From contig NZ_JAHTBL010000001.1 of NCBI RefSeq assembly GCF_020177595.1, positions 124,001 through 188,000 of the forward strand: 64,000 nucleotides of DNA. Reading direction: 5' to 3'. The DNA comes from Cognatishimia sp. MH4019 (GTDB lineage Bacteria; Pseudomonadota; Alphaproteobacteria; Rhodobacterales; Rhodobacteraceae). The notes under the pieces are model-generated. The model worked only from the letters and a program-made list of their open reading frames with translations. It had not been told where the DNA came from and made no database searches. Shown piece by piece: positions 44,726-54,932 of the stretch (positions within the stretch are counted from its first letter, which is position 1; each line of letters starts with the position of its first letter). The position numbers were made by a program, and so were the translations under genes.

Positions 44726-46246
44726 ATGGAAAACGCATTCACCATCGCGGCCTATGTGGTCGCAGGCATTCTTTTCATCCTCTCGCTGGGCGGCTTGTCT
44801 GGGCAGGAAAGCGCGAAACGGGCGGTCTGGTATGGCATCGTGGGTATGGCAATCGCCGTCTTCGCGACCATCGTCGGACCGGGCTCTGGCATGTGGTTCA
44901 TCTCGCTTGTGTTGATCGCAGGCGGGGCGGCTGTGGGCTATCAACTGGCCACCAAGGTCGAGATGACACAGATGCCCGAACTTGTGGCAATCATGCACTC
45001 ACTTGTGGGTCTGGCTGCCGTGTTTGTGGGCTTCAACGCCGACATCATGATCAACTACATTGGCAACATCTATGAAGCCGAAGGTCTTGTCATGGGGGCC
45101 GTCGGCGACGATGGCATCACCGCGATTGGCTTGCCGAAAGAGATCTATGACGGCCTGTCCGCTTTTGGTCAGTTGATCGCCAAGAAATCCTCGGTTGAGA
45201 TTGGCATTCTGCGGGTTGAGCTGGTGCTGGGTATCTGGATCGGTGCTGTGACCTTCACAGGCTCGGTCATCGCCTATGCCAAGCTGGCGGGTGGCTCGTC
45301 AATGCTGCCATTCAACGTGGACACTGGCGCGAACCAACTGCCCGGCGGTCACATGCTGAACGCGGCTGCTGCAGTTGGCTCTGTTATTCTGCTGGCAATG
45401 TATCTCGGCGGCTCGGGTAGCTGGACGCTGGTTTTGCTGACGCTTCTGGCGCTCTTCATCGGGTATCACCTGATCATGGGTATCGGCGGCGCGGACATGC
45501 CGGTCGTCGTGTCGATGCTGAACAGCTATTCCGGTTGGGCGGCTGCGGCCATCGGTTTCTCGCTTGGCAATGATCTTCTGATCGTGGTGGGCGCGCTGGT
45601 CGGCTCCTCGGGTGCGATCCTGTCCTACATCATGTGCAAAGCCATGAACCGGTCGTTCGTCAGTGTGATCCTGGGCGGCTTCGGTGGCGCTGCGAAAGGT
45701 GAGCAGATGGCCGTCGATGGCGAGCAGGTCGCGATTGATGCCGACGGTGTGGCCAACGCACTGAACGAGGCTGACAGCATCATCATCATCCCGGGCTACG
45801 GTATGGCGGTGGCTCAGGCCCAGCAGGCTGTGTCTGAACTGGTGCGCAAGCTGCGCGCCAAGGGCAAGAACGTCCGCTTTGCGATCCACCCTGTTGCGGG
45901 ACGTCTGCCCGGTCACATGAACGTGCTGCTGGCGGAGGCCAAAGTGCCCTACGACATCGTGATGGAGATGGACGAGATCAACGAGGACTTCCCCGAGACG
46001 GACGTCGCCATTGTCATCGGCTCGAACGATATCGTGAACCCTGCGGCACAAGACGATCCCAACAGCCCCATCGCCGGTATGCCGGTGCTGGAATGCTGGA
46101 AAGCCAAGCAGGTGTTTGTGTCGAAACGTGGTCAGGGCACTGGCTATTCGGGCATCGAGAACCCGCTGTTCTTCAAGGACAACACGCGGATGTTCTACGG
46201 TGATGCGAAAGCCTCGCTGGATGCTTTGCTGCCCAAGATCGACTGA
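44726..46246 (+). CDS. pntB: NAD(P) transhydrogenase subunit beta
   Basis: PntB supplies the remaining membrane helices and the NADP(H)-binding domain of the transhydrogenase. The 506-aa protein has eight or nine helices up to about residue 300, with [18 protein letters not shown] carrying the expected channel residues. The C-terminal NADP domain shows [42 protein letters not shown], and [20 protein letters not shown]. It ends at a strong terminator. Confidence 0.97.
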   Translation: MENAFTIAAYVVAGILFILSLGGLSGQESAKRAVWYGIVGMAIAVFATIVGPGSGMWFISLVLIAGGAAVGYQLATKVEMTQMPELVAIMHSLVGLAAVFVGFNADIMINYIGNIYEAEGLVMGAVGDDGITAIGLPKEIYDGLSAFGQLIAKKSSVEIGILRVELVLGIWIGAVTFTGSVIAYAKLAGGSSMLPFNVDTGANQLPGGHMLNAAAAVGSVILLAMYLGGSGSWTLVLLTLLALFIGYHLIMGIGGADMPVVVSMLNSYSGWAAAAIGFSLGNDLLIVVGALVGSSGAILSYIMCKAMNRSFVSVILGGFGGAAKGEQMAVDGEQVAIDADGVANALNEADSIIIIPGYGMAVAQAQQAVSELVRKLRAKGKNVRFAIHPVAGRLPGHMNVLLAEAKVPYDIVMEMDEINEDFPETDVAIVIGSNDIVNPAAQDDPNSPIAGMPVLECWKAKQVFVSKRGQGTGYSGIENPLFFKDNTRMFYGDAKASLDALLPKID

Positions 46247-46267
46247 CCGGGCTTCATATCCCTTTGC

Positions 46268-46300
46268 AAACGCCCCGTGAAACTGCGGGGCGTTTGTCGT
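46268..46300 (+). terminator. Rho-independent terminator after pntB
   Basis: Ten-bp stem AAACGCCCCG/CGGGGCGTTT (46268-46277, 46286-46295), 8-base loop, then a T-rich run. It starts 22 bases after the pntB stop. Confidence 0.92.
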
Positions 46301-46387
46301 TTTGGCATACAAAAGTATCCTGTAATATTGTGATATATTTAGTATTTTCTTGTTTACAAAACGCCTGTCGTGTCTACCTAAAACCTT

Positions 46388-47692
46388 ATGAACCAAACAC
46401 GTCAGATATCCGCGCCCATGCAAGATCACCCGTTGCGCTATGCGCTCTCCAATGAATTGCACGCCCGGCCTTTCCCATCGCTGGATGCGCCTTGCACGGC
46501 GGCCTATCTGGCCATCAAGCAGCCCAAGGATGCGGCGGCTCGCAACAGGCAGGCTGATACGGACCATCTGACAGCGCTTCTGGACCGCTACGGCGCGCCC
46601 CATCCGCAACCCGGCGCAACGCATTACTTTGGCAAGATCGGGCGGCATACGCTGAAATGGGAACAGCATACGGAGTTTGTGACGTACACCGTCTTTTCCG
46701 AAGGGCTGGGCAGCCGCCCCTTTGATCCGCATGATTTTGAGGTTTTTCCAGAAGACTGGTTAGCTGATGCGCCAGGCAACCGGGTGACATCCGCATTGAT
46801 CCGCGTCGATGACCGCCCCGAAGAAGAAGATCAGATTGCGCCGCTGATTGCCGATTGGTTCGTGCCGGAAAGCTTGGCGTGCAGCCATGTGCTGGACCAG
46901 ACCGCGACGATTGCAGGGGATTTCCGGATTGATCCGGCAGGCCATTTGCGGTTCGCGGTTTTTGTTGCGGGTGACACAGGCGCACGGCGGGTGGGCCGGA
47001 TCGTGCAGCGGCTTTGCGAGATCGAGACTTATAAATCCATGTCGATGCTGGGCCTTGCGCGGGTGCGCGATATGGGCAAACGCATGAACGAAATGGACAC
47101 CGAGCTGACCGAATTGGTGGGGGATATGACCTCGAACGGGGCGCCTGCTGAATCGACGTTAAAAAGCCTGCTTGGCATTTCCGCAGAGCTTGAAAACATG
47201 ATGGCGCAAGCCTCGTTCCGCTTTGGTGCAACGGGGGCTTACGAGGCCATTGTGAACCAGCGCATCGACGTGCTGCGCGAAGAGCGGTTTCAAGGCCGTC
47301 AGACCTTTGCCGAGTTCATGATGCGCCGATTTGATCCGGCGATGCGGACTGTGAAGGCGACCGAGCGGCGCTTGGCGGCCATGTCAGACCGTGCGCTCCG
47401 CGCCGGCGACCTGCTGCGTACACGGGTGGACGTGGAACGCTCGGCCCAGAACCAAAAACTGCTGGAGAGCATGGACAAGCGCGCTGATCTGCAGCTGCGC
47501 TTGCAAAAGACGGTTGAAGGCCTCTCGGTCGTGGCGATTAGCTATTATGCCGTCAATCTGGTGATCAACATGGCCGAGCCGTTCGGCGATGCCGCAGGGC
47601 TGTCGAAACTGGTGATGACAGCGATCGCGACGCCTGTTGTGATCTTGCTGGTCTGGTGGATGGTCCAGCGCGTCAGAAAGTCGATGGAGTAG
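46388..47692 (+). CDS. DUF3422 family protein
   Basis: A 434-aa protein matching DUF3422. It opens DHPLRYALSNELHARPFPSLDAP, with the conserved ELHARP motif, followed by GKIGRHTLKWEQHTEFVTYTV. The central part is helical. Two transmembrane helices lie near the C-terminus (about 378-398 and 408-428), with a basic end (QRVRKSME). The family is common in alpha- and betaproteobacteria; its function is unknown to me. An AT-rich 90-base stretch before it, after the pntB terminator, probably holds its own promoter. A second start at 46418 is possible. Confidence 0.9.
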   Translation: MNQTRQISAPMQDHPLRYALSNELHARPFPSLDAPCTAAYLAIKQPKDAAARNRQADTDHLTALLDRYGAPHPQPGATHYFGKIGRHTLKWEQHTEFVTYTVFSEGLGSRPFDPHDFEVFPEDWLADAPGNRVTSALIRVDDRPEEEDQIAPLIADWFVPESLACSHVLDQTATIAGDFRIDPAGHLRFAVFVAGDTGARRVGRIVQRLCEIETYKSMSMLGLARVRDMGKRMNEMDTELTELVGDMTSNGAPAESTLKSLLGISAELENMMAQASFRFGATGAYEAIVNQRIDVLREERFQGRQTFAEFMMRRFDPAMRTVKATERRLAAMSDRALRAGDLLRTRVDVERSAQNQKLLESMDKRADLQLRLQKTVEGLSVVAISYYAVNLVINMAEPFGDAAGLSKLVMTAIATPVVILLVWWMVQRVRKSME

Positions 47693-47713
47693 GGGCGCGC
47701 GCCATCTAAGAAA

Positions 47714-47750
47714 GCCTTCGGCGAGAGTATTTTTGGCAAAGATGAAACAG
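47714..47750 (+). repeat. Dispersed 3'-end element, copy 4
   Basis: A short GCC-TTC-GGC stem is followed by GAGAGTATTTTTGGC and AAAGATGAAACAG, 21 bases after the DUF3422 stop, reading with that gene. It faces copy 5, which reads with the converging permease gene. Confidence 0.65.
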
Positions 47751-47768
47751 CCATTAACCTTAATGGGC

Positions 47769-47814
47769 GCTTCACCTTTGTCTAAATACTCCGGGGTCTG
47801 GGGCAGCGCCCCAG
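47769..47814 (-). repeat. Dispersed 3'-end element, copy 5
   Basis: On the minus strand, stem CTGGGGC/GCCCCAG (47798-47804 with 47808-47814, loop AGC on +) is followed by ACCCCGGAGTATTTAGAC and AAAGGTGAAGC. It starts 7 bases past the permease stop and points back at copy 4. Confidence 0.65.
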
Positions 47815-47821
47815 CCACCGA

Positions 47822-48790
47822 TCACCGTCCGCGAATACGCGGGTCGAGCGCATCGCGCAGGCCGTCTCCGAGGTAGTTGACCGACAGCACTGTCAGCGAG
47901 ATGGCGAGGCCTGGCAGCATCACACGCTCAGGGAATTCGGCCATCCGTGGCACGCTATCGGACAGGATCTTGCCCCATGTGGGGAAGTCCGACGGGAAGC
48001 CGACGCCGAGGAACGACAGCGCACTTTCGGTGATGATCGCGGTTGCGAGGCCGAGTGTGGCAGACACCATGATCGGTGAGACGACATTGGGCAGCAGGTG
48101 ACGGCGGATGATGGTGAAGGGCTTTGTGCCGATGGAGCGGGCGGCAAGCACGAACTCGCGCTCTTTCAGGGCAAGGATTTCGCCGCGCACGATGCGGGCT
48201 GTGTTCATCCAAGAAGTCAGGCCGATAACGGTCACGATGAGGATGAACATGCCTGTCTCAGGTCCAAAATTGGCGCGTAGCGGTTGGCGGAAAAGCGTCA
48301 CGGCGACCAGCAGCAGAGGCAGGATCGGCAAGGACAGCACCAGATCGGTAAAGCGCATCAGGAACCCGTCAAGCGCTTTGAAATAGCCCGAAATCACGCC
48401 GATGGCCGTGCCGATGATGAGCGACAGCAGCATCGCGGTCCAGCCCACCGCCATGGAGGCGCGCCCGCCTGAAATCATGTTGGCCATGATATCGCGGCCC
48501 AGATTGTCGGTGCCGAACGGATGGATCCACGCGACCTTCGCATCGCCATCCCACAGCGCCACATAGATCGGGCGCAGGTCCTTGTTGCGGATATCAAGCT
48601 GTTGCGGATCGAAGGGCCAGACATAGGGTCCGACCAGCACGAAAAGCGTGATGAAGATCAGAAAGCCGCCACCAAACAATGCGCCGCGGTGTTTGCGGAA
48701 CTGGTGCCAGATATCACGCATCTGGCTGGAGGGCGGGCCTTCGGGAACCGGGTCGGTCAGAGCGCCTTGGCGGGGGACGACATCAGTCAT
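47822..48790 (-). CDS. Peptide ABC transporter permease, DppC/OppC type
   Basis: One of two inner-membrane subunits of a dipeptide/oligopeptide importer. The 322-aa protein has an N-terminal cytoplasmic helix, a first transmembrane helix at about 38-58, and five more downstream. The family loop that contacts the ATPase is seen as ARSIGTKPFTIIRRHLLPNVV. The start ATG overlaps the end of the DppB-type gene by 8 bases. It is last in the binding protein-permease-permease operon. Confidence 0.94.
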   Translation of the reverse strand: MTDVVPRQGALTDPVPEGPPSSQMRDIWHQFRKHRGALFGGGFLIFITLFVLVGPYVWPFDPQQLDIRNKDLRPIYVALWDGDAKVAWIHPFGTDNLGRDIMANMISGGRASMAVGWTAMLLSLIIGTAIGVISGYFKALDGFLMRFTDLVLSLPILPLLLVAVTLFRQPLRANFGPETGMFILIVTVIGLTSWMNTARIVRGEILALKEREFVLAARSIGTKPFTIIRRHLLPNVVSPIMVSATLGLATAIITESALSFLGVGFPSDFPTWGKILSDSVPRMAEFPERVMLPGLAISLTVLSVNYLGDGLRDALDPRIRGR

Positions 48791-49790
48791 AGCGGATCCT
48801 CGGGTCGAGAATGCCGTAAAGCACATCGGCAATCAGGTTAAAGACAACGATCAGGATCGCGAAGATGAAGGTCAGCGTTTGCACCATCGGCAGATCGTTT
48901 GCGAAAAGCGCTGTGATCAGCAGCTGGCCGATGCCGTTCACCTTGAAGACCTGTTCGGTGATGATGGCGCCTCCAAAGATGGCGGGGATGCCGAGGGCGA
49001 TGACGGTCACAACCGGGATCATCGAGTTACGCAGCACATGCACCATCACGACAGCGCCTTCCTTGAGGCCCTTGGCCCGTGCGGTTCGCACATAGTCTTG
49101 CCCCAGATTGTCGAGCATAGAGGCGCGCATGAAGCGGCTGATCTGGGCGGTGGTCTGCAGCGCCAGCACCATCACCGGCAGGATCATTTGCTGCAGCTGA
49201 ATATTGAAGCTGTCCCAGTCGTTGACCACATGGGTCGTGTCATAAATTGACGGGAACCAGCCGAGGTTGACCGAGAAGATCACAATCACCAGAACGCCCG
49301 AAAAGAAAGGCGGCACCGAGAAGCCAATCATCGACACCAGCGTGCCGGCCTGATCGAAAACTGAATACTGCTTGTAGGCGGAATAGATGCCGATGGGCAG
49401 GGCGATCAGGATGCCGACCACATAGGACATGCCAACAACCCAAAGCGTCTGCGGCATACGCTGGACGACGATATCCATGACCGGAGAGCGGGTTTGCCAG
49501 CTGATGACGCGCTGGCTGCCTTCGGCGAAGGTTGTGCCGAACCAGTGATCAATCAGATGCATCGGTTCGATGATGAAAAACTGCTGGAGCCACTTGAAAT
49601 AGCGGATATGCATCGGCTCCCCAAGGCCCAGGGCCTCGCGCATGCGCTCCTTTACGTCAGGGGGCACGGTCAAGGGGACCTGCGCCATCGGGTCCCCTGG
49701 AGCGAGCTCCAGCAAAAGAAAAATCACGAGTGAGATCAGGATCAGCGTCGGCACGGAGATGGCCAGACGCCGGAGCGTATAAGTGAACAT
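48783..49790 (-). CDS. Peptide ABC transporter permease, DppB/OppB type
   Basis: The 335-aa partner permease, with six predicted transmembrane helices, the first at residues 8-28 (RLAISVPTLILISLVIFLLLEL). The usual DppB-family LAPGDPMAQ follows it, and the EAA-like loop ARAKGLKEGAVVMVHVLRNSM contacts the ATPase. A region of about 80 residues between helix 1 and helix 2 is somewhat longer than in Escherichia coli DppB. It lies 60 bases after the binding-protein gene and overlaps the next permease gene. Confidence 0.94.
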   Translation of the reverse strand: MFTYTLRRLAISVPTLILISLVIFLLLELAPGDPMAQVPLTVPPDVKERMREALGLGEPMHIRYFKWLQQFFIIEPMHLIDHWFGTTFAEGSQRVISWQTRSPVMDIVVQRMPQTLWVVGMSYVVGILIALPIGIYSAYKQYSVFDQAGTLVSMIGFSVPPFFSGVLVIVIFSVNLGWFPSIYDTTHVVNDWDSFNIQLQQMILPVMVLALQTTAQISRFMRASMLDNLGQDYVRTARAKGLKEGAVVMVHVLRNSMIPVVTVIALGIPAIFGGAIITEQVFKVNGIGQLLITALFANDLPMVQTLTFIFAILIVVFNLIADVLYGILDPRIRYD

Positions 49791-49850
49791 GGATCAGCCC
49801 CTGAATGAGAAAACGCGCGCCCCCGTGAGGACGCGCGTTATGAGACGGGA

Positions 49851-51557
49851 TTAGCCGTCGATGCGATACCAGTCGGCTGCATTCCACAGCTCGCTGTCCC
49901 AAGTGTTCAGAACCACACCACCCAGCGTATTGGAATGGGCCGAGACACGACCACGGTCCACGAGGGGCACGATGGTGTAGGTGTCTTTGGTCAGCATGTC
50001 GTTCAGACGCTTGGCGATCTCACCACGCTTTTCAAGCTCACCCGTGCGGGCCAGCTCGTCGAGCAGCTCGTCATAGGCGGGATCGCAGAAGCGGTTGATG
50101 TTCTCACCCTGCCATTGGGAAGAGGGCTTCGGCTCGTTGCCGCAGCGATACATCGACAGATAGGACTGGGGGTCCGTGCCGTCGAAGTTGTTGGCATACA
50201 TTTCAACGTCCGCATAGAATTTCTGGAACGTATCAGGGCTGCCGGGATCGCCGCCGAAGAAGACCGAGGCGTCGATGTTGCGCAATTCGGTTTCAACGCC
50301 GATCTGCTGCCACCAATCCTTGATGAGCGCTTGGAAATCCTGACGCACAGCGTTGGTCGAAGTCTGATAGAGCAGCGATAGCTTCATGCCATCCTTGTCG
50401 CGGATGCCATCACCATCGGTGTCGGTCCAACCGGCTTCCTCAAGCAGCGCGCGCGCACCGTCGAGGTCCTGCACCAGACAATCGGTGTTGTCAGAGGCAT
50501 AGTTCGCAGGGGCAGGGACCAGATTACAGGTCGGACGACCGGCCTGACCATAGCCGATCTCGACAAGCAATTCGCGGTCGATCGCCATGGAAAGCGCTTT
50601 GCGGACGTTCAGGTCGCTCAGGATCGGATGCGGCTCAGCCACGGTCGAGCGTGTCTCGGGCGGCAGGTCCGGGCTGGGGTTTGTGAGGTTCATCTCGATC
50701 CGCTCAACCAGCGTGCCGAACGCGGAAATGGGTGTGCCCTTGCCGCCTTCTGCCATCTGCGCCAGCACATCAGGGGCCAGTTGCAGGTTCCAGGCATAAT
50801 CGAACTCGCCCGTTTCCAAAACGGCGCGGCCTGCAGCTGTTGCATCACCGCCGCCTTTGAAGGTCAGCGTCGCGAAAGCGGGTTTTGCCGGGTCGCGGTA
50901 GTTCTGGTTCGCTTCCATCTGGATGACGTCATTGGGACGGAAATCGGTAACAACAAAGGGGCCTGTTCCGATGGGGCTGAAGTTCGCCTCGGTGCATTCC
51001 GGGGCTCTCGCACCAAGGCAGTCCGCAAATTGTGCGGCCTGAATGATGGGAGATTGGCCGCCCATGAAGGGGCCGTAGGGGTTTGGTGTCGGCTGGTTGA
51101 ACGTCACTTTGACGGTCAGATCATCGACAGCTTCCACCGTTTCAACGCCCGTGAATTTCGCAAGCTGCGCGCAGCCACCTTCGGGGTGCATGCAGTATTC
51201 TGCCGTGAATACCACGTCAGCCGATGTCACAGGCGTGCCGTCGGACCACAGCAGGCCCTCTTTCAGCGTCCACGTAATCGTCGTGAGATCTTCGCTCACG
51301 CCGCCATTCTCGACCGTTGGGATTTCTTCGGCCAGATAGGGCACGAGGTTGCCGTCCTGGTCGTAACGGCCCAGCGGTTCGATCACGAGAGAGGCCGCTT
51401 CGAGGTCTTTTGTGCCGCCTGACAGATAGGGCGTCATAATGGACGGCGCTTGCCAATAAATGATGTTGACGTTGCCGTCAGAGCCGCGCTCGGCGACTGC
51501 TGCAGGGGCCACCATAGCAGTGGCAACAGCGCAGCTGAGGGCTGTTTTGAGTTTCAT
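49851..51557 (-). CDS. Peptide ABC transporter substrate-binding protein (family 5)
   Basis: A 568-aa periplasmic binding protein of the DppA/OppA family. Signal peptide MKLKTALSCAVATAMVAPAAVA is exposed by the start at 51557, which follows AAGGAGGAAATC. Family-5 features include LVIEPLGRYDQDGNLVPYLAE, ITWTLKEGLLWSDGTPVTSADV, VRKALSMAIDRELLVEIGYG and the C-terminal TYTIVPLVDRGRVSAHS. A segment DTDGDGIRDKDG resembles a calcium-binding loop, common in this family. The bound ligand is unknown; the neighbouring M20 hydrolases hint at peptides or N-acyl amino acids. Confidence 0.94.
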   Translation of the reverse strand: MKLKTALSCAVATAMVAPAAVAERGSDGNVNIIYWQAPSIMTPYLSGGTKDLEAASLVIEPLGRYDQDGNLVPYLAEEIPTVENGGVSEDLTTITWTLKEGLLWSDGTPVTSADVVFTAEYCMHPEGGCAQLAKFTGVETVEAVDDLTVKVTFNQPTPNPYGPFMGGQSPIIQAAQFADCLGARAPECTEANFSPIGTGPFVVTDFRPNDVIQMEANQNYRDPAKPAFATLTFKGGGDATAAGRAVLETGEFDYAWNLQLAPDVLAQMAEGGKGTPISAFGTLVERIEMNLTNPSPDLPPETRSTVAEPHPILSDLNVRKALSMAIDRELLVEIGYGQAGRPTCNLVPAPANYASDNTDCLVQDLDGARALLEEAGWTDTDGDGIRDKDGMKLSLLYQTSTNAVRQDFQALIKDWWQQIGVETELRNIDASVFFGGDPGSPDTFQKFYADVEMYANNFDGTDPQSYLSMYRCGNEPKPSSQWQGENINRFCDPAYDELLDELARTGELEKRGEIAKRLNDMLTKDTYTIVPLVDRGRVSAHSNTLGGVVLNTWDSELWNAADWYRIDG

Positions 51558-51831
51558 GATTTCCTCCTTGTTGGATGGGCGAATGCCCTTTGCCTTTCCG
51601 GCAAACCGGTGTGGGATCATTGTAATCTTTACAGAATCTCCCTGAATCCCTCACAGATCATGCACCAATTCACGCAGAGATTCGCGAAAATGCAAGCCTC
51701 TTGGGCAGTTTCCCTCGCGGCTGCTTGCTCAGCAGGCAGGCATATGCCCAAGGTTTCAGCCCATTGCGTCAAAAGCCTTTACACTTGCGCGGGCTTGCGG
51801 CTTTCTTAGTGGATCATTTCGGGAGAATGGC

Positions 51832-53742
51832 ATGCTCGACGGTCCTGTCGCGTCACTTGAAAACCTGCGGGTCGAATTTCAAACCAAGGGCGGCACGGTC
51901 GTCGGCGTAGAGGATGTGTCCTTCACAATCAACGCAGGCGAGACGGTCTGTGTCGTGGGTGAAAGCGGCTCAGGCAAATCTGTCTCGTCGCTGTCTCTGA
52001 TGCGGCTGGTCGAGTTCGGCGGCGGCAAGATCGCCGGCGGCGCTCTGAAGTTCAAACGCGATGACGGCGTGATTGATTTGCGCAACGCCGATGACGGGCT
52101 GATGCGCACCATCCGCGGCAATGAAATCGGGATGATCTTTCAGGAGCCGATGACATCGCTGAACCCGGTCTTCACCATCGGGCGGCAGCTGACCGAAGGC
52201 GTGAAGCTTCATAAGGGCGTTACCCAGAAGCAGGCCGAAGAGCGGGCGCTGGAGTTGCTGCGCGAGGTCCGCATTCCAGAACCCGAGCGGCGCTTGACCC
52301 AATACCCGCATGAGCTGTCAGGCGGCATGCGCCAGCGGATCGTGATCGCCATGGCGATGGCCTGCAAACCCCGCCTGCTGATCTGTGACGAGCCGACCAC
52401 CGCGCTTGACGTGACCATTCAGGCCGAGATTTTGGCGCTGATCGACCGCCTTAAGCGCGAAAGTGGCACAGCGGTTCTGTTCATCACCCATGACATGGCC
52501 GTGGTGGCCCAAATGGCCGACCGCGTGATCGTCATGTTTCGGGGCAACATGGTCGAAGAAGGCCCTGTTGAGGAGATCTTCGAGAACCCGAAGGAAGACT
52601 ATACCAAGGCGCTTTTGGCCGCAGTCCCCAAGCTGGGGGAGATGACCGGCAAGGCCAACCCCGAGCCGATGAAGCTGGTCGGTCAGGACAATGACACCAG
52701 CCCGATCATCGCCAAGGAAGACCGGGTGCTGCTGGAGGTTAAGAACCTCACGACGCGCTTCCCGGTAAAGGGCGGCTTCTGGCGCCAGACGGTGGCGAAT
52801 GTCCATGCAGTCGAAGATCTGACATTCGACGTGAAATCGGGGCAAACCCTGTCGCTGGTGGGCGAATCCGGCTGCGGCAAGTCCTCTGCCGGGCGCTCGA
52901 TCCTGCGTTTGGTAGAGCCGCAAAGCGGCACTGTAAACCTTGACGGCACTGATATTCTGGCGCTGGGAACGTCCGGCCTGCGCGAAGCACGCCGCGACAT
53001 GCAGATGATCTTTCAGGACCCGTTCGCCTCGCTCAATCCGCAGATGCAGCTGATGGATGCAGTGGCCGAGCCGATGGTGAACTATGGGCTTTATTCAGCG
53101 TCCGAACGGCAGGATCGCGTGGCCGCGCTGTTTGACCGGGTGGAGCTGCCCCGCAGCTTCCTCAAACGCTTCCCGCACGAGATGTCGGGGGGGCAGCGTC
53201 AACGCGTCGCGATTGCCCGTGCGCTTGCTTTGAACCCTAAGCTGATTGTCGCGGATGAGGCTGTTTCGGCGCTCGATGTGTCGGTGCAGGCGCAAGTGCT
53301 GAACCTGCTGATGGAGCTTCAGGCAGAACTGGGCATTTCGATGCTTTTCATCAGCCACGACATGGCCGTGGTCGAACGTGTCAGCCACCAGACAGCCGTG
53401 ATGTATCTGGGCCGCATCGTCGAGATTGGCCCGCGCCAGTCGATCTTCGAGAACCCGCAGCACCCTTATACCAAGCAGTTGATGTCTGCGGTACCTGTCG
53501 CTGACCCGCGCAAGCGCAAGTCAGAGCGGGACCTGAACTTTAAACCGATCCCGTCGCCGATCTTCCCCGTCAGCCACACGCCTGAGCCGAGTGTCTATGA
53601 AGAGGTCGCACCGGGTCACAAGGTTCTGGTGGGTGAGTGGGGCGGCTTCAAACGCGACGGCGACAGTTTAAATGCCGAAGCTCGTCTGCGTGAAGGTGTT
53701 GATGCGCCTGAAGGCCTTGCAGGTCGGCGCTTGTATGACTGA
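51832..53742 (+). CDS. Peptide ABC transporter ATP-binding protein, fused DppD-DppF type
   Basis: A 636-aa protein with two complete nucleotide-binding domains. Domain 1 has Walker A GESGSGKS at 43-50, signature [15 protein letters not shown] and Walker [14 protein letters not shown]. Domain 2 has Walker A GESGCGKS at 344-351, signature [15 protein letters not shown] and Walker [14 protein letters not shown]. Each half ends in an oligopeptide-transporter C-terminal region. It powers the two permeases encoded on the opposite strand. The 274-base divergent spacer should hold both promoters; I see no clear operator there. Confidence 0.95.
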   Translation: MLDGPVASLENLRVEFQTKGGTVVGVEDVSFTINAGETVCVVGESGSGKSVSSLSLMRLVEFGGGKIAGGALKFKRDDGVIDLRNADDGLMRTIRGNEIGMIFQEPMTSLNPVFTIGRQLTEGVKLHKGVTQKQAEERALELLREVRIPEPERRLTQYPHELSGGMRQRIVIAMAMACKPRLLICDEPTTALDVTIQAEILALIDRLKRESGTAVLFITHDMAVVAQMADRVIVMFRGNMVEEGPVEEIFENPKEDYTKALLAAVPKLGEMTGKANPEPMKLVGQDNDTSPIIAKEDRVLLEVKNLTTRFPVKGGFWRQTVANVHAVEDLTFDVKSGQTLSLVGESGCGKSSAGRSILRLVEPQSGTVNLDGTDILALGTSGLREARRDMQMIFQDPFASLNPQMQLMDAVAEPMVNYGLYSASERQDRVAALFDRVELPRSFLKRFPHEMSGGQRQRVAIARALALNPKLIVADEAVSALDVSVQAQVLNLLMELQAELGISMLFISHDMAVVERVSHQTAVMYLGRIVEIGPRQSIFENPQHPYTKQLMSAVPVADPRKRKSERDLNFKPIPSPIFPVSHTPEPSVYEEVAPGHKVLVGEWGGFKRDGDSLNAEARLREGVDAPEGLAGRRLYD

Positions 53743-53764
53743 CGCGTCAGTCTAGGTTTAAGGC

Positions 53765-54931
53765 ATGAACGCAAAACTCACGCCTCGCGATCTGCTGGAT
53801 CGCCTTGTCAGCTTCCCGACCGTCAGCCGCGACACGAACCTCCCGCTGATGGATTTCGTGGAGGAGTACCTCGACGGCTACGGCGTTAAGGCGCATCGCG
53901 TCTATGATGCGACGGGCCAGAAATGTAACCTCTACGCCCATGTCGGCCCCGAGGTGGAGGGCGGTGTCGTGCTGTCCGGTCACACCGATGTCGTGCCGAT
54001 TGACGGGCAGGATTGGCACACCGATCCGTTCACCGTGGTCGAGAAGGACGGCAAACTCTTTGGACGTGGCACCACCGACATGAAGGGCTTTGACGCACTG
54101 GCTTTGGCCGCTGTGCCGTTGGCGCTGGAGCGGGGGATCAAGCGCCCGCTGCAACTTGCGCTGAGCTATGACGAAGAGGTCGGCTGCATCGGCGCACCCT
54201 TCATGATCGACGAGATGAAGACGACGCTGCCGCGCGCCTCTGCCGTGATTGTGGGGGAACCCACGGGTATGCAGACCGTCACGGGCCATAAGGGCACGAC
54301 CGGGCTTGACGTGACAGTGCATGGGTTCGAGGTGCATTCCTCGCTTCTGCATACGGGCGTGTCGGCGATCATGATCGCGGCGCAATTGGTCGAATGGTGT
54401 CGCCAACAGACAGCCGCCAATATGGCGCGCGAGCCGGACCCGGTGGCCGCGATCTTCGAGCCGCCGTTCACCTCGCTCCATGTGGGGGTGATGAATGGCG
54501 GGACGGCGCATAATATCACCGCAAAGACCTGCCGCTTCACGGTGGATATCCGCGAAGTGCCCACGGAAAGTCCTGCCGAATGGGTCGCCAAGTTCCGGGC
54601 CGAGGCCGCGCGACTTGAGGCAGAGGCGCGCAAGATCCGCCCTGAGGCGCGGATCGAAATCAGTCAGTATTCCGCCAGCCCCGGCTTGCGCCCGGAGGAT
54701 GACCCAACTGCTGAGCCCCTCGTGCGCCAACTCACCGGCGACAACGGCACCCATGTCGTCAGCTACGGCACCGAAGCCGGTCAGTTTCAGGAACGCGGCT
54801 ATTCCACCGCGATCTGCGGCCCCGGCGATATTGCCATGGCCCATCAACCCAACGAATACATCACCGTCGATCAGTTCCAAAAGGGCGAAGCATTCATGCA
54901 CCGCCTGATCGACCATCTTGTGGAGAGCTAA
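53765..54931 (+). CDS. M20 family deacetylase, acetylornithine deacetylase-like
   Basis: A 388-aa zinc hydrolase of the ArgE/DapE group. Metal-site motifs are VVLSGHTDVVPIDGQDW, FGRGTTDMKGFDALAL, LSYDEEVGCIGAPFM (catalytic Glu pair) and the C-terminal CGPGDIAMAHQPNEYI. It resembles the alphaproteobacterial ArgE type, but arginine genes are not adjacent, so its substrate could be another N-acyl amino acid or peptide. It lies 22 bases after the ABC ATPase and is probably cotranscribed. Confidence 0.85.
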   Translation: MNAKLTPRDLLDRLVSFPTVSRDTNLPLMDFVEEYLDGYGVKAHRVYDATGQKCNLYAHVGPEVEGGVVLSGHTDVVPIDGQDWHTDPFTVVEKDGKLFGRGTTDMKGFDALALAAVPLALERGIKRPLQLALSYDEEVGCIGAPFMIDEMKTTLPRASAVIVGEPTGMQTVTGHKGTTGLDVTVHGFEVHSSLLHTGVSAIMIAAQLVEWCRQQTAANMAREPDPVAAIFEPPFTSLHVGVMNGGTAHNITAKTCRFTVDIREVPTESPAEWVAKFRAEAARLEAEARKIRPEARIEISQYSASPGLRPEDDPTAEPLVRQLTGDNGTHVVSYGTEAGQFQERGYSTAICGPGDIAMAHQPNEYITVDQFQKGEAFMHRLIDHLVES

Positions 54932-54932
54932 C

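Noticed and set aside
43208-44998. Long minus-strand open frame opposite pntA
   Set aside because: Composition is Asp/His/Arg-rich as expected for an antisense shadow, and pntA is certain.
51558-51831. Spacer between the binding-protein and ABC ATPase genes examined for an operator or small RNA
   Set aside because: No convincing repeat, hairpin with T-run or short gene seen; only presumed divergent promoters.
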